From: Elusimicrobiota bacterium
Lineage (GTDB): Bacteria > Elusimicrobiota > Elusimicrobia > Elusimicrobiales > Elusimicrobiaceae
DNA length: 15,623 bases
Assembly (NCBI GenBank): GCA_031271365.1
Contig: JAISVV010000040.1
Span: forward strand, 1-15,623
Reading direction: 5' to 3'
This document shows positions 13,260 through 15,623 of the stretch, one piece after another. The position numbers and the translations under genes were made by a program. The notes beneath the pieces are model-generated. The model was given only the letters and a program-made list of their open reading frames with translations. It had not been told where the DNA came from and did not search any database. Positions within the stretch are counted from its first letter, which is position 1. Every line of letters starts with the position of its first letter.

Positions 13260-15356
13260 CTAAAAATTATCTCTTACCATTTGCTCGTCGCGCCAGGGGT
13301 ACCAGTAGCGGTCAATTTGCTTAGAAGCCTCCTGCTTAACGGGCCGACCGCACATCACAAAAATCCTAAAACTTACCGAGAGGTTTTGATTCCTGTCCAT
13401 AAGCCCCAGCATAAGGCCGAAATCATGGAAATCTTTATAAACTTTTACATGCTTTGAGTAAGCGTGCGCAACGCCGTCGTTGACGCTGAAATCCATGCCC
13501 ATATCGGCGCGCCACGTAAAGTTTTTGGGGGCAAGCGTAAATTTGGCCGTTACCAAAAACTCCTCTCTGTTGCTGCTGTAATTGGTAACGCCCAAATTGG
13601 CGTTAGTGCCGCTTAAACTGCCTAAAGTGCCGTTAAAAACAAAAGCCTGGTTGCCGCCCTCAAGGTCGTATAAATTTTGCAGGTAAATATTGGTGCCGGT
13701 TTGCGGGATAAAAAAGCCGGCCTCGGCTAAAACGGGCTCAAGCCTTTTTTTAAAACCCCAGCTCTCCTGCGAGTTTTGCAGATTATAACCCGTGCCGACG
13801 CGCACGTATAAATTAGGCGTCGGCAGATAATAATTTTGCACGTAGAATAAATTAGCCTCCTCCCCGCCGTCAAGCGCGTTGCCGGGCGCGGTGGTTAAAG
13901 CGCCGCTTGTAGAGCGCCTTTCGTAGCGGTAGCCCACGTCTAAGAGGCCGGTTACAAAATCGCTTCTTAAATTTAAGCTGCCGCCGTAGCGCGAGACAAA
14001 TTTATCCTCGTTGTTATTAGTAGGGTCTTTTAAAATTATCTGCTGGTCAAAAAAGCCTTGCGGCGTTAAAGTAAAGTTGCGGTGCAAAGCGATATCGCGC
14101 GAAGCCTGCCAGCGGCCCTGCATATACTGCACAAAATCAAAATCTTCTATCTTGGTATTGTTTAAAGAAAACGATACCTGGTTAACCAAACCAAAAAGCG
14201 GTTTGATGGTAAAAGGGTTAAAAATCAAATCTGCGCGGGGCAGCGTTTCCTGCGCGTTAAAGTAGGTTTTATCGGCGGGGTTAAGCTCGCGCCGGTTGGA
14301 GTAAGAAAGCCGCATAGTGCTTAGCCTGCTTTGCCGCACCGCCGAAGCGCGCACCACCTTATCCGGCGATACGACATACGGGTTGGCCCTAAAAAAGCTG
14401 TCGTTAAAATCCGCGTCGGAAAGCGTTCTTATCTCCAGCTGGCTGAAGTAAATCGCGCCGTCTTTATTATTTAAGCTATCAGAGGTATCCGCCGCCTGCC
14501 ACCAGTAGCCGCCGTTTACGCCCCAGCGGTCCTGCAGGCCGGGCTGGTTGTTGTCATGTATAGCATAAGCCTGCAAAGCCCCGCGGAATTTTTGCGGGTC
14601 GTCATACGCAACAGAGGCGCCGTAACCAAGGCCGCTGTTGGTGTAATAATCTAAATTGCCCGTAAGACGAAAAGCGCCCCCGGAGTATACCGTAGACGTT
14701 AAAACCCCAAAACCCGTGTGGCCGCTTTGCATAAAATCGAGATAAGTGGTAAGCAGCCTGTCCTGGTTTAGAGAGCGGTATAAAACGGGCAGATAAAAAA
14801 CCGGCACCCTGCCCAGTTTTACCACGGCGTTAAAGGCCCAAATGCGGTCGTTGGGGATTAAATCCGCCTTGCCGACGTATACGGAGTAATGCGGGGCGTC
14901 TTTATCGCAGCAGGTTACATTGGCTTTGCGCAGTATATAGCGGTCTTTTTGCGTTTCTATGCTTTGGGTGGAAAGCACCCTTATCGGCGCGTAATCGGCG
15001 GCTACGCCGCGCATAATAAGCGCGCGGGAGTTGATGTCAAAATGCGCGTTTTGCATGGTAATGCTGCCGGTTTCGTCTTCTATGGCGGTTTCGCCGTCGG
15101 AGATTAAAACCCGCTCTTTGGTAAAAATTTGTATCCGCCGGCTTTTTATTATGCGTTTGTTCGGGGTGTTATCGTCCACCAAAACGCTGGCGTTGCCCAC
15201 AAGCGCGGCCACGCCGGAGGCTTGGTCAAAGGTAACCTCGTCGGCGGTAAAATAAATAAATTCGTTTTTTGTGGGCGAGGGCAGGGCAAACTCCCCCGCC
15301 GCCGAAGAGGCGCATAAAAACAAAAAAGCCGCAGGTAATAATATTTTAAATTTCAT
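13260..15356 (-). CDS. lptD: LPS-assembly outer membrane protein LptD
   Basis: LptD receives LPS from the periplasmic Lpt bridge and inserts it into the outer leaflet. The 698 residues begin with a signal peptide (MKFKILLPAAFLFLCASSAA, cleavage near residue 20-21). An OstA-like beta-taco domain follows (~33-190), with ADEVTFDQASGVAAL and the diagnostic stretch from RYILRKANVTCC (139-150) to GRVPVFYLP (182-190). The remainder is the large barrel, rich in Tyr, Asn and alternating hydrophobic strands. The last clear strand is LSVSFRIF (~659-666), followed by an unusual 32-residue polar tail ending in Phe. The mature chain has only three Cys (149, 150, 669), placed as in the taco-to-barrel disulfides of E. 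coli LptD. The start overlaps the upstream ROK gene by 11 nt; tdk follows after 9 bp. Confidence 0.9.
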   Translation of the reverse strand: MKFKILLPAAFLFLCASSAAGEFALPSPTKNEFIYFTADEVTFDQASGVAALVGNASVLVDDNTPNKRIIKSRRIQIFTKERVLISDGETAIEDETGSITMQNAHFDINSRALIMRGVAADYAPIRVLSTQSIETQKDRYILRKANVTCCDKDAPHYSVYVGKADLIPNDRIWAFNAVVKLGRVPVFYLPVLYRSLNQDRLLTTYLDFMQSGHTGFGVLTSTVYSGGAFRLTGNLDYYTNSGLGYGASVAYDDPQKFRGALQAYAIHDNNQPGLQDRWGVNGGYWWQAADTSDSLNNKDGAIYFSQLEIRTLSDADFNDSFFRANPYVVSPDKVVRASAVRQSRLSTMRLSYSNRRELNPADKTYFNAQETLPRADLIFNPFTIKPLFGLVNQVSFSLNNTKIEDFDFVQYMQGRWQASRDIALHRNFTLTPQGFFDQQIILKDPTNNNEDKFVSRYGGSLNLRSDFVTGLLDVGYRYERRSTSGALTTAPGNALDGGEEANLFYVQNYYLPTPNLYVRVGTGYNLQNSQESWGFKKRLEPVLAEAGFFIPQTGTNIYLQNLYDLEGGNQAFVFNGTLGSLSGTNANLGVTNYSSNREEFLVTAKFTLAPKNFTWRADMGMDFSVNDGVAHAYSKHVKVYKDFHDFGLMLGLMDRNQNLSVSFRIFVMCGRPVKQEASKQIDRYWYPWRDEQMVRDNF

Positions 15357-15623
15357 TGGTTTTTGATAAGGCGTATAAAGCCGCGCCCGCGCCGCCGGCG
15401 TTATCTTCTTTTGAAATAATTATTTTTAAATTTTTAAACGGCGTTTTTACCGACTGGGTTTTTAAAACGCTTTTAACCGCCGGCAAAAAATATTTTGCCG
15501 CGCGCGAGACGCCGCCGCATAAAACCACCCTTTTAGGGTTTAAAAGCAAAACGGCATTGGCTACAGCGCGGCCTAAATGCGCGCCGGCGTTGCGCCACAC
15601 TTGCAGCGCGGCTTTATCGCCCG
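15346..15623 (-). CDS. ROK-family sugar kinase, C-terminal part (cut by window edge)
   Basis: The visible ~91 residues are the C-terminal end of a ROK (repressor, ORF, kinase) protein; the frame continues off the right edge, and the apparent GTG start at 15600 is internal. Recognisable family features are GDKAALQVWRNAGAHLGRA, the Asn-Pro-x-x-Val strand LLNPKRVVLCGGVS, and the end AGGAGAALYAL. ROK kinases phosphorylate glucose, N-acetylglucosamine, fructose or related sugars in the cytoplasm. The zinc-binding Cys motif and substrate residues lie outside the window, so glucokinase is only a default guess. The stop codon overlaps the lptD start by 11 nt. Confidence 0.85.
   Translation of the reverse strand, partial: GDKAALQVWRNAGAHLGRAVANAVLLLNPKRVVLCGGVSRAAKYFLPAVKSVLKTQSVKTPFKNLKIIISKEDNAGGAGAALYALSKTNEI

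Overview
This window comes from a Gram-negative (diderm) bacterium and reads as densely packed core chromosome. Seventeen protein genes cover almost all of it, two of them cut by the window edges. I saw no mobile element, CRISPR array, tRNA or rRNA. The protein content (BamA, LptD, a full early lipid A set including LpxI rather than LpxH) requires an outer membrane with LPS. Heavy use of GGC/GCC together with ATA and TTA codons, plus the divergence of the OmpH-like and LptD proteins, makes me think of Elusimicrobiota. That placement is a guess from style and was not searched.

Region 1 (1-7351, + strand) is an outer-membrane and lipid A operon: bamA (3' part), an enlarged OmpH/Skp-like chaperone, lpxD, lpxC, fabZ, lpxA, lpxI and a 10-TM EamA/DMT transporter. 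Gaps are 0-68 bp and several stops overlap the next start. LpxA, LpxC and LpxD make UDP-2,3-diacylglucosamine, LpxI cleaves it to lipid X, and FabZ supplies the same hydroxyacyl-ACP pool. lpxB and lpxK are not here. The main oddity is LpxC: the His of the conserved TVEH zinc-ligand motif is Pro (codon CCC at 3703-3705), while all other catalytic motifs are intact.

Region 2 (7395-12686, + strand) starts after a 43-bp gap with a strong Shine-Dalgarno. It holds tdh and kbl (threonine to glycine plus acetyl-CoA), then znuA-znuC-znuB (high-affinity zinc uptake), then nth (endonuclease III), all touching or overlapping. At the kbl/znuA junction a textbook intrinsic terminator (12-bp perfect stem, 5-nt loop, six Ts; 9656-9691) lies inside the znuA reading frame, where it encodes the core of the signal peptide. 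This suggests attenuation or tuning of the zinc transporter relative to threonine catabolism.

Region 3 (12687-15623, - strand) converges on nth with no gap. In transcription order it holds the 3' end of a ROK-family sugar kinase, lptD (final LPS insertion into the outer membrane) and tdk (thymidine kinase). LPS synthesis (lpx) and LPS export (lptD) thus sit in two converging operons.

No stretch over 300 bases lacks a gene. The longest intergenic gap is 68 bp (lpxD-lpxC), and it carries a perfect 10-bp palindrome resembling dispersed REP-like elements. I found no clearly new multi-gene system. The most useful leads are the LpxC zinc-ligand substitution and the terminator hidden in the znuA signal sequence.
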